This document shows positions 42,647 through 51,395 of a stretch of 64,000 nt of DNA, piece after piece. The DNA lies in NCBI GenBank assembly GCA_035696365.1, contig DASRQS010000079.1:1-64000 (forward strand), written 5' to 3'. Origin of the DNA: JALYLC01 sp035696365. Lineage in GTDB: Bacteria > Actinomycetota > Thermoleophilia > Gaiellales > JALYLC01. A program made the position numbers and the translations under genes. The notes under the pieces were generated by a model that had not been told where the DNA came from, did not search any database, and saw nothing but the letters and a program-made list of their open reading frames with translations. Numbering within the stretch: the stretch's first letter is position 1; every line of letters begins with the position of its first letter.

Positions 42647-43633
42647 ATGCGCTGGCTCGTCCGTCGTTGCTGCTTCTACCTGTTCGCGCTCTGGGTTGCG
42701 GTCACGCTGAACTTCCTGTTGCCGCGGCTCATGCCCGGCGATCCCGCCGGCGGCATGCTGGCGAGGCTCAGCTCGGCGCAGATCGCGTCCAACCCGGGCA
42801 TCGTCGACACCTACCGGCGGATGCTCGGCGGCGGGCATCAGTCGATGATTCACGCCTACTTCTCGTATCTCGGACAGATCAGCAGGCTCGACTTCGGCGT
42901 CTCGACCTCGAACTACCCGACCAATGTGTCCGAGGTCATCGCACGCACCCTGCCGTATTCGATCTTCCTCGTCGGCGTCGCCTTCTTCCTCGCCTTCGTC
43001 CTCGGCACGACGATCGGAATGCTCGCGGCCTGGCGCCGCGGCGGCACGGTCGACAACATCGTGGTGCCGACGCTGCTCTCGCTGGGCGCGTTCCCCGCCT
43101 TCTTCACCTCGCTCGTCGCGGTCTACTTCTTCGGCCTCAAGCTGGGCTGGTTTCCCTTGCAGCACGCCTATGACACCGAGCTCACACCCGGCTTCAACTA
43201 CGCCTTCCTCGAGAGCGCCTTCCGCCACGCGCAGCTGCCGATCATCGTGATCACGGCCGCCTTCGCGGGCGGCTGGGTGCTCAACATGCGCACGGTCATG
43301 ATCAACACCATCGAAGAGGACTACGTCGCGATGGCCGAGGCCAAGGGCCTGTCCGACCGCCGCGTGATGACGCGCTACGCCGGGCGCAACGCCATCTTGC
43401 CGCCCCTCAACGGCTTCGCCGCGCAGTTCGCGAGCGCCGTCGGCGGCCTCGTCTTCATCGAGTTCGTCTTCAGCTACCCGGGCGCCGGTTTCACGCTGCA
43501 GCAGGCGGCGCTGGGCAGCGACTACCCGCTCACGCAGGGACTGCTGCTCGTGTTCGCGCTCTGCGTGATCTTCGCGAATTTCGTCATGGACATCCTCAAC
43601 GTCGTCCTCGACCCCCGCGTGCGGGCGAGCTAG
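42647..43633 (+). CDS. ABC transporter permease (DppB/OppB type)
   Basis: 328 residues with six hydrophobic helices. The first helix and LNFLLPRLMPGDPAGGML are typical of DppB-type N-termini. The EAA loop reads DYVAMAEAKGLSDRRVMTRYAGRN. I prefer ATG 42647 because GGGAGA at 42635-42640 is well spaced from it; ATG 42641 is too close. It forms the channel with the next permease. Confidence 0.93.
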   Translation: MRWLVRRCCFYLFALWVAVTLNFLLPRLMPGDPAGGMLARLSSAQIASNPGIVDTYRRMLGGGHQSMIHAYFSYLGQISRLDFGVSTSNYPTNVSEVIARTLPYSIFLVGVAFFLAFVLGTTIGMLAAWRRGGTVDNIVVPTLLSLGAFPAFFTSLVAVYFFGLKLGWFPLQHAYDTELTPGFNYAFLESAFRHAQLPIIVITAAFAGGWVLNMRTVMINTIEEDYVAMAEAKGLSDRRVMTRYAGRNAILPPLNGFAAQFASAVGGLVFIEFVFSYPGAGFTLQQAALGSDYPLTQGLLLVFALCVIFANFVMDILNVVLDPRVRAS

Positions 43634-43642
43634 GCGGAGGGC

Positions 43643-44644
43643 GTGTCGCAGATCCAGCCAATCGCGATCGAGGATGGCACACCGGGCGGGGGCATCGCCC
43701 CGCTCGAGGTGCAGGTGCCATCCAGCGCCCATGCGCGCCGGCGCTTCGCCCTGCCGCTGTGGCTGCGGCTGCTGCTCTCCAACCCGAAGTCCCGCGGCGG
43801 GCTGATCGTGCTCGCCGGCATGCTCGCCGTGGCCATCTTCGCCCCGCTGCTGGCGACGCACGACCCGACGGCCTACTCGCTACTGGACGCCAAGCAGTCG
43901 CCCTCCTGGAATCACCTCTTCGGCACGACCGACCAGGGCACCGACATCTGGTCGCAGGTCGTGTGGGGCACCCGCAACTCGCTCTTCCTGGGCGTCGCGG
44001 CGGCCACCCTCGCAACCGTGCTGGCCGCCGGTCTCGGCATCCTCGCCGCGTACTCCGGCGGCTGGATCGACGACGTCATCAACTTCGCCACGAACGTCTT
44101 CCTCGTGATCCCCACGATCCCGCTGCTGATCGTGGCCTCGGCGTATCTCAAGAGCCGCGGCTCGCTCTCGATGATCCTGATCCTCGGCCTGACGCTGTGG
44201 GCCTTCGAGGCCCGCATCCTGCGCGCCCAGGCGCTGACGTTGCGCAATCGCGACTTCATCCTGGCGGCCAAGGTCGCCGGAGAGCCGACCTGGCGCATCG
44301 TCGTGTTCGAGCTCATGCCGAACATGATCAGCCGCATCGCTGCGGCGTTCGTGCTCGTCTTCTACATCTCGCTGCTGACGGCCGCCGGGCTCCAGTTCCT
44401 CGGCCTCGGCGACATGAACAGCCAGAGTTGGGGCGTGACGCTCTACTGGGCTCAGGTCAACTCGGCGGTGCTGCAGGGCGAGTGGTGGCCGTTCCTGTTC
44501 CCCGGCCTCGCGCTCGCGGTGACGGTGCTCGGGCTCGTGTTCGTGCTCGCGGGTCTCGACGAGGTCTCCAACCCGCGCCTGCGCAGGCCGCCGCGGGGGC
44601 GCGGGCGGCTCACAAGCCTCCTCTTCGGCGGGCGCGGCAGGTGA
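43643..44644 (+). CDS. ABC transporter permease (DppC/OppC type)
   Basis: 333 residues from GTG 43643. A cytoplasmic N-terminal extension (about 45 residues) precedes helix 1. The family opening LFGTTDQGTDIWSQVVWGTRNSL, the EAA loop DFILAAKVAGEPTWRIVVFELMPN and FLGLGDMNSQSWGVTLYWA are clear OppC features. Six helices predicted. The GTGA overlap couples it to the first ATPase gene. Confidence 0.93.
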   Translation: MSQIQPIAIEDGTPGGGIAPLEVQVPSSAHARRRFALPLWLRLLLSNPKSRGGLIVLAGMLAVAIFAPLLATHDPTAYSLLDAKQSPSWNHLFGTTDQGTDIWSQVVWGTRNSLFLGVAAATLATVLAAGLGILAAYSGGWIDDVINFATNVFLVIPTIPLLIVASAYLKSRGSLSMILILGLTLWAFEARILRAQALTLRNRDFILAAKVAGEPTWRIVVFELMPNMISRIAAAFVLVFYISLLTAAGLQFLGLGDMNSQSWGVTLYWAQVNSAVLQGEWWPFLFPGLALAVTVLGLVFVLAGLDEVSNPRLRRPPRGRGRLTSLLFGGRGR

Positions 44645-45642
44645 GCGCCGTCGCCACCAAGTCGCTGCTCGAGCTCGACGGCCTCTGCGTCGACTATGTC
44701 CTGCCCACCCGTCGGGTGCGCGCCGTCGACAACGTGTCGCTCTCGATCGCGCCGGGGGAGATCCTCGGGCTCGCCGGGGAGTCCGGCTGCGGGAAGAGCA
44801 CGCTCGCGAGCGCGGTCCTGCAGATCCTCAAGCCGCCGGCGGAGATCTCCGGCGGGCGCATCCTCTTCCAGGGTCAGGATCTCGTCGCATTGAGCCGGGA
44901 CGAGCTGCGCCGTGTGCGCTGGCGGCACGTTTCGCTCGTCTTCCAGAGCGCCATGAACGTGCTCAATCCCGTGATGCGCGTGGGCGACCAGTTCGTCGAC
45001 ATGTACCGGGCCCACGACCGCAGCATCCGCCGGGGCCAGGCCCTGGCGCGCGCAGGCGATCTGCTCGAGCTCGTCGGCATCGAGCGAGGCCGCGTGCGCT
45101 CGTATCCACATGAGCTCTCGGGCGGCATGCGCCAGCGCGTCGTGATCGCGATGGCCCTGGCGCTGGAGCCCGAGCTGATCGTCATGGACGAGCCGACGAC
45201 GGCGCTCGACGTGGTGGTGCAGCGCGAGATCCTGCAGGAGCTCGAGGTGCTCAAGCAACGCCTGGGATTCGCGGTGCTTTTCATCACGCACGACCTCTCG
45301 CTGCTCGTCGAGTTCAGCGATCGCATCGCCATCATGTACGCCGGCGAGATCGTCGAGTCCGCGGCCTCTGACGTGCTCTTCCGCCACGCGCTGCATCCGT
45401 ACACGAACGGCCTCATGAGCTCGTTCCCGCCGCTCACGGGCCCGATTCTGCCGCTCACGGGGATCCCCGGCTCGCCGCCGGACCTGGCCCAGCCGCCGTC
45501 GGGCTGCCGCTTCCATCCGCGCTGCCCGCAGTGCACCCGCGCCGACGCCGATCTGTACCGGCTGCAGACCTCGGAGCGGCCAGTCCTGCGCGAGCTCGCG
45601 CCGGGCCACCAGGTGGCCTGCCACTGGGCGGAGGAGTCATGA
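44641..45642 (+). CDS. ABC transporter ATPase (DppD/OppD type)
   Basis: 333 residues. Walker A GESGCGKST at 46-54, signature LSGGMRQRV, Walker B LIVMDEPTTALD and switch ITHDLSLL. The C-terminal oligopeptide/dipeptide extension ends in the Cys motif GCRFHPRCPQC, which in relatives can hold a cluster or zinc. It powers transport jointly with the second ATPase. GTG start inside the permease stop (GTGA). Confidence 0.94.
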   Translation: MSAVATKSLLELDGLCVDYVLPTRRVRAVDNVSLSIAPGEILGLAGESGCGKSTLASAVLQILKPPAEISGGRILFQGQDLVALSRDELRRVRWRHVSLVFQSAMNVLNPVMRVGDQFVDMYRAHDRSIRRGQALARAGDLLELVGIERGRVRSYPHELSGGMRQRVVIAMALALEPELIVMDEPTTALDVVVQREILQELEVLKQRLGFAVLFITHDLSLLVEFSDRIAIMYAGEIVESAASDVLFRHALHPYTNGLMSSFPPLTGPILPLTGIPGSPPDLAQPPSGCRFHPRCPQCTRADADLYRLQTSERPVLRELAPGHQVACHWAEES

Positions 45643-46529
45643 GCACGCTCGAGGTGCAGGGCCTCGGCAAGCGCTTCCCCGTGCGCGGCGCGGGGCTGCG
45701 GCGCGAGCTGCTGGACGCGGTGGCTGACGTCTCGTTCACGCTGCGGCCCGGTAACGTGACGGCGCTCGTGGGGGAGAGCGGGAGCGGCAAGAGCACCGTC
45801 GCCCGCCTGCTCGCGCGGCTCTACGCGCCGACCGACGGCACCATCGTGTTCGACGGCCAGGACGTCGGCGATCAGTGGCGGCGCAAGTCGCTGCTCGCCT
45901 ACCGCTCGCACGTGCAGATGATCTTCCAGGACCCGTTCGCCTCGCTCAATCCGGTCAAGCGCATCGACCATCACATCGCCCGGCCCCTGCAGATCCACGG
46001 CATCTGCTCGCGCCGCGACGTTGACGGGCGCGTGCGCGAGCTGCTGGCGCGCGTGGGCCTCGTGCCGCCCGACGAGATCGCGGAGAAGTACCCCCACCAG
46101 CTCTCGGGCGGGCAGCGCCAGCGCGTCGCGATCGCGCGCGCCCTCGCCGTCGAGCCGAGCGTGATCCTGGCCGACGAGCCCATCTCCATGCTCGACGTCT
46201 CGATCCGGATCGGGATCCTCAACCTGATCCTCCAGCTCAAGCGCGAGCTCGGTATCGCCTTCCTCTACATCACCCACGACATCGCGAGTGCGCGCTACGT
46301 CGCCGACGAGGTTCTCGTGATGTACCGCGGCCGGATCGTCGAGCAGGGCCCGACCGACGCGGTGCTGCTCGACCCGCAGCACGCCTACACGAAGCTCCTG
46401 CTTTCAGCCGTGCCGAATCCGGACAGCGGGCTGCGCCTCGAGCCGCTGGTGCGCGCCGAGCTCGGAGACGAATCCCATTCGCAGCTCACCGAGGTGCGGC
46501 CAGGCCACTACGTCAGGCGTCCCCTATGA
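45639..46529 (+). CDS. ABC transporter ATPase (DppF/OppF type)
   Basis: 296 residues. Walker A GESGSGKST at 45-53, Q-loop MIFQDPFASLNPVKR, signature LSGGQRQRV, Walker B VILADEPISMLD and switch ITHDIASAR. The C-terminus is short and lacks the CxxxxC oligopeptide motif, ending VRPGHYVRRPL. ATG 45639 overlaps the previous stop, and its own stop overlaps the next ATG, joining transporter and catabolic genes in one transcript. Confidence 0.93.
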   Translation: MSTLEVQGLGKRFPVRGAGLRRELLDAVADVSFTLRPGNVTALVGESGSGKSTVARLLARLYAPTDGTIVFDGQDVGDQWRRKSLLAYRSHVQMIFQDPFASLNPVKRIDHHIARPLQIHGICSRRDVDGRVRELLARVGLVPPDEIAEKYPHQLSGGQRQRVAIARALAVEPSVILADEPISMLDVSIRIGILNLILQLKRELGIAFLYITHDIASARYVADEVLVMYRGRIVEQGPTDAVLLDPQHAYTKLLLSAVPNPDSGLRLEPLVRAELGDESHSQLTEVRPGHYVRRPL

Positions 46530-47230
46530 CACGCGTCGCGCTCATGCTCTACTCGGTTCGCCGGGCCGCGGAGGCCGACTTCGAGCTGACGTTGCGGGAA
46601 GTCGCGGCCATGGGCTACGAGGGCGTCGAGCTGTTCGACCTCCACGGGCGCGATCCGGCGACCGTCGCGCGCTGGCTCGGCGATCTTGGGCTCGTGGCCG
46701 TGGGCCGGCACGCCGGCCTCGAGGCGATCGAGGCGGAGCTGCCGCAGCTCGCGGCCGAGGCCGAGGCGCTCGGATGGCGCCGCCTCGTCATCAGCTGGGT
46801 GAATCCCGCCGAGCTCGACGACTCGACGCTCGCTCGCATCGCCGCGGCAGCCTCGGCCGCCGCGGCGCACGGCCTCGAGCTCGGCTACCACAACCACGAT
46901 GCCGAGATCGAGCAGGGCTTCCTCGAGCGGCTGCCGGCGGGCGTCTTCGTCGAGCTCGACGCCGGCTGGGCCTGGTACGCCGGGGCCGATCCGGCCGACT
47001 ATCTCGGCCGCGGTCCGCTCTTGCACGTCAAGGATTTCCGCGTGCGGGGCGAGCACTCGTTCTGCCCGGTCGGCGACGGCGCCGTCGGCTTCGACCGTAT
47101 CGTGGCGCAGGCGGCGGGCGCAGGTGTCGAATGGCTGATCGTCGAGCAAGATGAGCCTGTCGGCACCGAGCTCGAGGACGCGCGCCGCTCGCTCGCAGCC
47201 GTGATCACCATGCTCGGGGAGGTCGTATGA
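46526..47230 (+). CDS. Sugar phosphate isomerase/epimerase (xylose isomerase-like TIM barrel)
   Basis: 234 residues, shorter than most AP-endonuclease-2-like barrels. Visible: MLYSVRR and LREVAAMGYEGVELFDL near the N-terminus, LGYHNHDAEIE (metal/catalytic region) and VELDAGWAWYAGADPADYLG with HVKDFR, the metal-binding Asp and His positions. It likely isomerises or epimerises the imported sugar or its keto derivative together with the Gfo/Idh enzyme encoded next; 3-keto-sugar chemistry is common for this gene pair. Confidence 0.88.
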   Translation: MTRVALMLYSVRRAAEADFELTLREVAAMGYEGVELFDLHGRDPATVARWLGDLGLVAVGRHAGLEAIEAELPQLAAEAEALGWRRLVISWVNPAELDDSTLARIAAAASAAAAHGLELGYHNHDAEIEQGFLERLPAGVFVELDAGWAWYAGADPADYLGRGPLLHVKDFRVRGEHSFCPVGDGAVGFDRIVAQAAGAGVEWLIVEQDEPVGTELEDARRSLAAVITMLGEVV

Positions 47231-48300
47231 GAGTCGGGGTCATCGGTTGCGGCGTCATCAGCCGCGCGTACGTCGAGAACGCGACGGCGTTCGACTCCTA
47301 CGAGATCCTCGCCTGCGCCGATCTGGACCGGGCGCAGGCCAAGGCGCTCGGCAAGGCCAGTGGCCTCGCGGTCGTGAGCGTGGACGAGCTGATCGCCGAT
47401 CCCGCGATCGACGTCGTCCTGAACCTCACGCCGCCGCTCGTGCACGCAGCGGTCACGCGGCAGGCGCTCGCGGTCGGCAAGCACGTCTACACCGAGAAGC
47501 CGCTCGCCACCGATTCGGCCGAGGCCGGCGAGCTCGCCCGCGAGGCCCAGCGCCTCGGGCTGCGCATCGGCTGCGCGCCCGACATCTTCCTCGGCTCCGC
47601 CTACCAGGCGGGCCGCGCCGCCATCGACGAGGGTGCGATCGGCCAGCCGCTGTCGGTCAGTGCGGCCATGCTCGTCGGCGACCAGGAGACCTGGCATCCG
47701 AATCCCGACATCTTCTACACCGACGGCGCGGGGCCACTGTTCGACATGGGTCCCTACTACCTGACCGCGATCGTGGCCCTGCTCGGACCGATCCAGCGCG
47801 TCGCCGGCTTCGCCGCGATGCGCCCGTTCGAGCGCACGATCGAGATAGGGCCGCGGCGGGGTGAGCGCTTCACGGCCACGACGCCCACGCACACGAGCGC
47901 GACCATGCAGCTCGCCGACGGCATGACCGCCAACCTCATCGCGAGCTTCGAGGCGCGCGACCAGTACATCTGTGACGTCGCGATCTACGGCACGGAGGGC
48001 GTGCTGCTCCTGCCCGACCCGAACGCCTTCGCCGGCTCCGTGCGCCTGAAGCGCGGGCGGGCTGGCTGGGAGGACGTGCCCTACGCTTCGCGCGGGGGTG
48101 CCGACGCCCGCGGCATCGGCCTCCACGACATGGTCGAGTCCATCGCGGCGGGCGCTCCGCATCGCGCGTCCGGCGAGCTCGGGGCGCACATCGTGGACGT
48201 TGCCCGCAGTATCCTCGTCTCGGCCGACGAGGGGCGCATCGTCGAGATCGAGTCGACGCTCATCCAGCCCGAGGCGCTGCCCGTCCCGAGCCAGGCGTAG
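47227..48300 (+). CDS. Gfo/Idh/MocA-family oxidoreductase
   Basis: 357 residues. Rossmann motif RVGVIGCGVISRAYVENA, catalytic YTEKPLAT, PDIFLGSAYQAGRAAIDEGA, FDMGPYYLTAIVALLG and a C-terminal substrate domain. It is probably an NAD-dependent dehydrogenase acting on a pyranose ring or inositol-like substrate delivered by the Opp-type transporter. ATG 47227 overlaps the isomerase stop (ATGA); last gene of the LacI-controlled operon. It converges with a kinase gene, 3 bp between stops. Confidence 0.91.
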   Translation: MRVGVIGCGVISRAYVENATAFDSYEILACADLDRAQAKALGKASGLAVVSVDELIADPAIDVVLNLTPPLVHAAVTRQALAVGKHVYTEKPLATDSAEAGELAREAQRLGLRIGCAPDIFLGSAYQAGRAAIDEGAIGQPLSVSAAMLVGDQETWHPNPDIFYTDGAGPLFDMGPYYLTAIVALLGPIQRVAGFAAMRPFERTIEIGPRRGERFTATTPTHTSATMQLADGMTANLIASFEARDQYICDVAIYGTEGVLLLPDPNAFAGSVRLKRGRAGWEDVPYASRGGADARGIGLHDMVESIAAGAPHRASGELGAHIVDVARSILVSADEGRIVEIESTLIQPEALPVPSQA

Positions 48301-48303
48301 CGC

Positions 48304-49389
48304 TCAACCGCGCAGGCTGAGCTTCACCGTCGTGCCCTTGCCGGGGGTACTGGACGCGCTCGCGGAGCCTCCGTGCGCCGCCGCGATGTCCGCGACGATG
48401 GGCAGCCCGAGACCGCTGCCCGTGGATTCCGGGCCCCGCACGAAGCGCTCGAAAACGCGCGGGAGCAGGTCGGGAGGAATGCCCGGGCCGTCGTCCTCGA
48501 CGCTGATGAGCGTGCCCTCGGGAGCGCAATCGATGCCGATTGCGATGCGGCTGCCGGCCGCGCCGTAGTGCAGCGCGTTGGCGACGAGATTCGTCAGCGC
48601 CTGACGGATCCGGGCGGCGTCGGCGGCGATCGGCGAGACATCGTCTCCCACGCGAACGACGATCTCGACCCCGGCCTCATGCGCGGCCTCTGCGAAGTCG
48701 TCCGCGACGCCGTGCGCGAGCACGGGGAGATCGACCTGCTCGAGGTGCAGGGGCAGCGCGCCCGTCTCGGCCTGCGCCACTGTCGCGACGTCCCCGACCA
48801 GTCGCTCGAGCGACGCGGCCTGCGCGAGGACGGCGCGCAGGTGCTCGTCGTCGCGCGGGTGGATCCCGTCGAGCATCGCCTCGAGCCGGCCGCGCATGAT
48901 CGAGAGCGGCGTGCGAAGCTCGTGCGCCACATCGGCGAGGAAGGAGCGCCGTTGCGAGTCGATCGTGCTGAGACGAGCGCTCATCGTGTTGAAGGTGCGC
49001 GCGAGCGCGCGCACCTCCCGGCCACCTCGCTCGGGGACGTGCGCCGAGTAGTCGCCGCGCTCGATCTGCGCCGCGGCTTCGATCAGGGCCCCGATCGGCG
49101 CGATCCGCCGGCGCACCTCGCGGCCGAGGAAGACGATCACGCAGACGCCGCCAATGAGGATCGCAAGCGCCACGGCCCGCAATCCCCAAGAGGCGGAGAT
49201 CGCGCCCACGGCGACCAGCGCAGCCCAGGCACCGGCGGTGACGATCGCTCCGAGCGTCAAGAGCGCGACGCCGAACAGGATGCCGAAATGCAGCATGAAC
49301 CGGCGCGAGGGACGCCGTGCGCCGGGCGGCGGCCATTCCTGATCGGCCGGCCACCACTCCGGGCGCTGTCGCCTGCGGCCGCTGCGCAC
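48304..49389 (-). CDS. Sensor histidine kinase without an extracytoplasmic domain
   Basis: 361 residues. Two close hydrophobic helices (about 36-58 and 68-88) leave almost no external loop, then HAMP, His156 in LADVAHELRTPLSIM, an HATPase_c domain with QALTNLVANALHYG, DDGPGIPP and GSGLGLPIV. Such intramembrane-sensing kinases respond to membrane or accessory-protein signals. The His- and Cys-rich small membrane protein encoded just upstream is a candidate accessory factor. GTG 49389 lies 2 bp after the response regulator stop. Confidence 0.93.
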   Translation of the reverse strand: MRSGRRRQRPEWWPADQEWPPPGARRPSRRFMLHFGILFGVALLTLGAIVTAGAWAALVAVGAISASWGLRAVALAILIGGVCVIVFLGREVRRRIAPIGALIEAAAQIERGDYSAHVPERGGREVRALARTFNTMSARLSTIDSQRRSFLADVAHELRTPLSIMRGRLEAMLDGIHPRDDEHLRAVLAQAASLERLVGDVATVAQAETGALPLHLEQVDLPVLAHGVADDFAEAAHEAGVEIVVRVGDDVSPIAADAARIRQALTNLVANALHYGAAGSRIAIGIDCAPEGTLISVEDDGPGIPPDLLPRVFERFVRGPESTGSGLGLPIVADIAAAHGGSASASSTPGKGTTVKLSLRG

Positions 49390-49391
49390 GG

Positions 49392-50084
49392 CTACCGGCC
49401 GCCCTGCTCGTCGGCCATCCGATAGCCGACGCCGAACACCGTCTGCAGCCGGCGCGGGGCGCGCGGATCGTCCTCGATCTTGCGCCGGAGGTTCTTCACG
49501 TGCGCATCGATGGCGCGCTCGTACGATTCGAATGCGACGCCCTGCACGGCCGAGAGGAGCTGCGAGCGGGTGAAGACCCGCCCCGGTTGGCGTGCGAGCT
49601 CGAGCAGGAGCCGGAACTCGGTCGGGGTCAGATCGACGCGCCGGCCGGCGACCGTCGCGACCATGCGCGCCGTGTCGAGCTCGACATCGCCCGCGCGCAC
49701 GAGCTCGACGGCCGCATGAGCGCCCTCGGTGCGCCGCAGGACCGCCCGCACGCGCGCGACGAGCTCCTTGGGGCTGAACGGCTTGGTGATGTAGTCGTCG
49801 GCGCCGAGCTCCAGCCCGACCAGCGTGTCGGACTCGTCCGCGCGGGCGGTGAGCATGACGATCGGCACGGCCGACTCGCGGCGGACCGCGCGGGTGACCT
49901 CGAGCCCGTCGAGCGTCGGCAGCCCGAGGTCGAGCACGACCAGATCCGGCCGGCTCGCACGCAGGGCGTCGAGGGCAGCCTGGCCGTCGCGGGCGGTCAG
50001 CACCGCGTAGCCGGAAGCACGAAGGTAGTCGCTGCAGAGCGCGACGATCTCGGGCTCGTCGTCGACGACCAGGATTGTCTTCAC
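49392..50084 (-). CDS. OmpR-family response regulator
   Basis: 230 residues from GTG 50084. Receiver: VDDE at 7-10, phosphorylated Asp52 (LVVLDLGLP), Thr in MLTARAD and Lys in ITKPFSP. Winged-helix domain with LTPTEFRLLLELARQPG and IDAHVKNLRRKIEDDP, ending FGVGYRMADEQ. It is co-transcribed with the kinase. No direct repeat like that of the other OmpR system was seen upstream; a GC-rich stem-loop separates it from the genes before it. Confidence 0.94.
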   Translation of the reverse strand: MKTILVVDDEPEIVALCSDYLRASGYAVLTARDGQAALDALRASRPDLVVLDLGLPTLDGLEVTRAVRRESAVPIVMLTARADESDTLVGLELGADDYITKPFSPKELVARVRAVLRRTEGAHAAVELVRAGDVELDTARMVATVAGRRVDLTPTEFRLLLELARQPGRVFTRSQLLSAVQGVAFESYERAIDAHVKNLRRKIEDDPRAPRRLQTVFGVGYRMADEQGGR

Positions 50085-50105
50085 CGGGCCAACCGTACCC
50101 TCAGC

Positions 50106-50133
50106 CGGGCGCGGGCCAGGGGGCCCGCGCCCG
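50106..50133. terminator. GC-rich stem-loop
   Basis: Perfect 12-bp stem CGGGCGCGGGCC (50106-50117) with GGCCCGCGCCCG (50122-50133), loop AGGG, between the small membrane protein and the response regulator, both minus strand. No T-run. Probably a terminator or processing hairpin. Confidence 0.5.
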
Positions 50134-50142
50134 TGCTGCGCT

Positions 50143-50376
50143 TCAGACCGCGCTCGTCGCTTCGCCCGGGTCGCTGGGGCGGCCGCCGCGCCCGTGGCAG
50201 CCGTGCCCGCCGTGCCTGCGCGGGCCGAGGCCCACGAGGCGGGCGATCGCCACGACGGGCAGCATGATCAAGCCCGCGACGAGGATGGCCGGGAGCAGTG
50301 CCAGGAAGACGAGGCCCCTGAGTACTCGGACGACCACGTTGGCGCGCGGTCGTTCGCTGTCGTGTCGGGAATGCAT
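50143..50376 (-). CDS. Small membrane protein with His/Gly/Cys tail
   Basis: 77 residues. A basic N-terminus (MHSRHDSERPRANVVVRVLR) is followed by a hydrophobic segment of about 25 residues and a tail with HGGHGCHGRGG, a possible metal-binding cluster. GGAGAG sits just upstream of ATG 50376, a good Shine-Dalgarno. Not recognised as a named family. Its position upstream of an intramembrane-type two-component system makes a sensory or metal-related role possible, but that is speculation. Confidence 0.65.
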   Translation of the reverse strand: MHSRHDSERPRANVVVRVLRGLVFLALLPAILVAGLIMLPVVAIARLVGLGPRRHGGHGCHGRGGRPSDPGEATSAV

Positions 50377-50399
50377 GTGTCTCTCCTCGAGGTTGTCGG

Positions 50400-50678
50400 T
50401 CAGGCCGCGCCGGGCACGTCGAACAGCCGCCCGTCGCGGATGCGGCCGGCGAGGCCAGCGGAGCTCTCGTACAGCCAGCGGCCGTCCTCGAACTCGATTG
50501 CCGGCAGGAGCGACTGGCCGGTCGCCTCGATCACCCGCGTTCGCCGCGAGCGCGGCAACGCCGGCTCGTACACGACCTCGTCCGGCACGCCGGCCTCGAT
50601 CGGGGCCTTCTCGACCCGCCGGCACGAGTGGCCGTCGGTGCGCAACGGCACGCGACCGCGGTGCAGCTCGACTGCCAT
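50400..50678 (-). CDS. Glutaredoxin/GST N-terminal-like small protein
   Basis: 92 residues. VELHRGRVPLRTDGHSCRRV followed by an EAPxxxG-type helix and the TGQSLLPAIEFEDGRWLYES strand-loop resembles the thioredoxin-fold N-terminal domain of glutathione S-transferases (cis-Pro in LLPAI). A single Cys remains in GHSCRR, where GSTs or glutaredoxins have CxxC or Ser; redox activity is uncertain. GGGAG lies 6 bases before ATG 50678. It is followed by the small membrane protein after 23 bp, so they are probably co-transcribed. Confidence 0.68.
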   Translation of the reverse strand: MAVELHRGRVPLRTDGHSCRRVEKAPIEAGVPDEVVYEPALPRSRRTRVIEATGQSLLPAIEFEDGRWLYESSAGLAGRIRDGRLFDVPGAA

Positions 50679-50833
50679 GTCGTCTCCCGTTCGCTCGGCT
50701 CGCATCACACCAGCCACCTTAGGAACTGGATGTGAAGGAGTCGTGCGCATCGGCCGGAGACGGTGTGGAGATGCTACGAGTCAGGCTCCCCGAGTCGGCC
50801 GATGGCCGATCTCCTCGGCGGACCGGCGCCCCA

Positions 50834-51112
50834 TCAGGCCGTGCGCGGACCGAAGCGCACGGCGCTGCGCTCGCGCGCGCGCTCGATCTCGCGCTCGCGG
50901 CTGCGCGGCGGTGCGGTCGTCACGAGCTCGCGCAGGAGCTGCTGTGAGGCCTCGGTCACGGCCTGCACGGCGCGCTCGAACGCTTCGTCGTTCGCCCGCG
51001 CGGGCCGGTTCATGCCGCTGATCTTGCGCACGAACTGGAGCGCTGCAGCCTGAACCTCTTGCTCGGACGTGGGCGGGTCGTAGTTGTGGAGTGGGCGGAT
51101 ATTTCTGCACAT
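50834..51112 (-). CDS. DUF2277 family protein
   Basis: 92 residues. MCRNIRPLHNYDPPTSEQEV at the N-terminus and LQFVRKISGMNRPARANDEA then LLRELVTTAPPRSRE closely match the DUF2277 family, whose function is unknown. The invariant Cys2 and His residues near the N-terminus suggest metal binding. The ATG at 51112 is fixed by the family N-terminus. It appears to be monocistronic, with 155 bp before the next minus-strand gene. Confidence 0.88.
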   Translation of the reverse strand: MCRNIRPLHNYDPPTSEQEVQAAALQFVRKISGMNRPARANDEAFERAVQAVTEASQQLLRELVTTAPPRSREREIERARERSAVRFGPRTA

Positions 51113-51138
51113 GCCCGGAGCATACGAACGCGGGGGCG

Positions 51139-51255
51139 TCAGTTGCCGCGTACCAGCGGGCACGCGGCAGCCCGCTCGCTGTCGGGCAGCTTCGGATCGT
51201 CGGTCGGGCATCGCTCGAACGCCCCCGGGCAGCGGGCATGCAAGCGGCAGCCGGT
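51139..51255 (-). pseudogene. Remnant C-terminus of an oligopeptide ABC transporter ATPase
   Basis: In the 283-bp gap between DUF2277 and the cupin gene the minus strand encodes PTGCRLHARCPGAFERCPTD then DPKLPDSERAAACPLVRGN and a stop. This is the Cys-containing tail of OppD/OppF proteins (GCRFHPRCP...C...P...VACH). No ATPase domain lies upstream, so it is a decayed fragment. Its sequence differs from the intact tail at 45500-45640. The rest of the gap holds nothing recognisable. Confidence 0.6.
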
Positions 51256-51395
51256 CGGCGCGCTCGCTGCTCGCGGCACTGGCGCCCGCGCTGCGGACCC
51301 GCAGGCTCGCGAGGGCGACGGCGCTGACCAGGCTGGGCGCATCGCGAGACAGCGCCACTCAGTTCATGCAGATATGCACAGAAGTATGCGGACGG

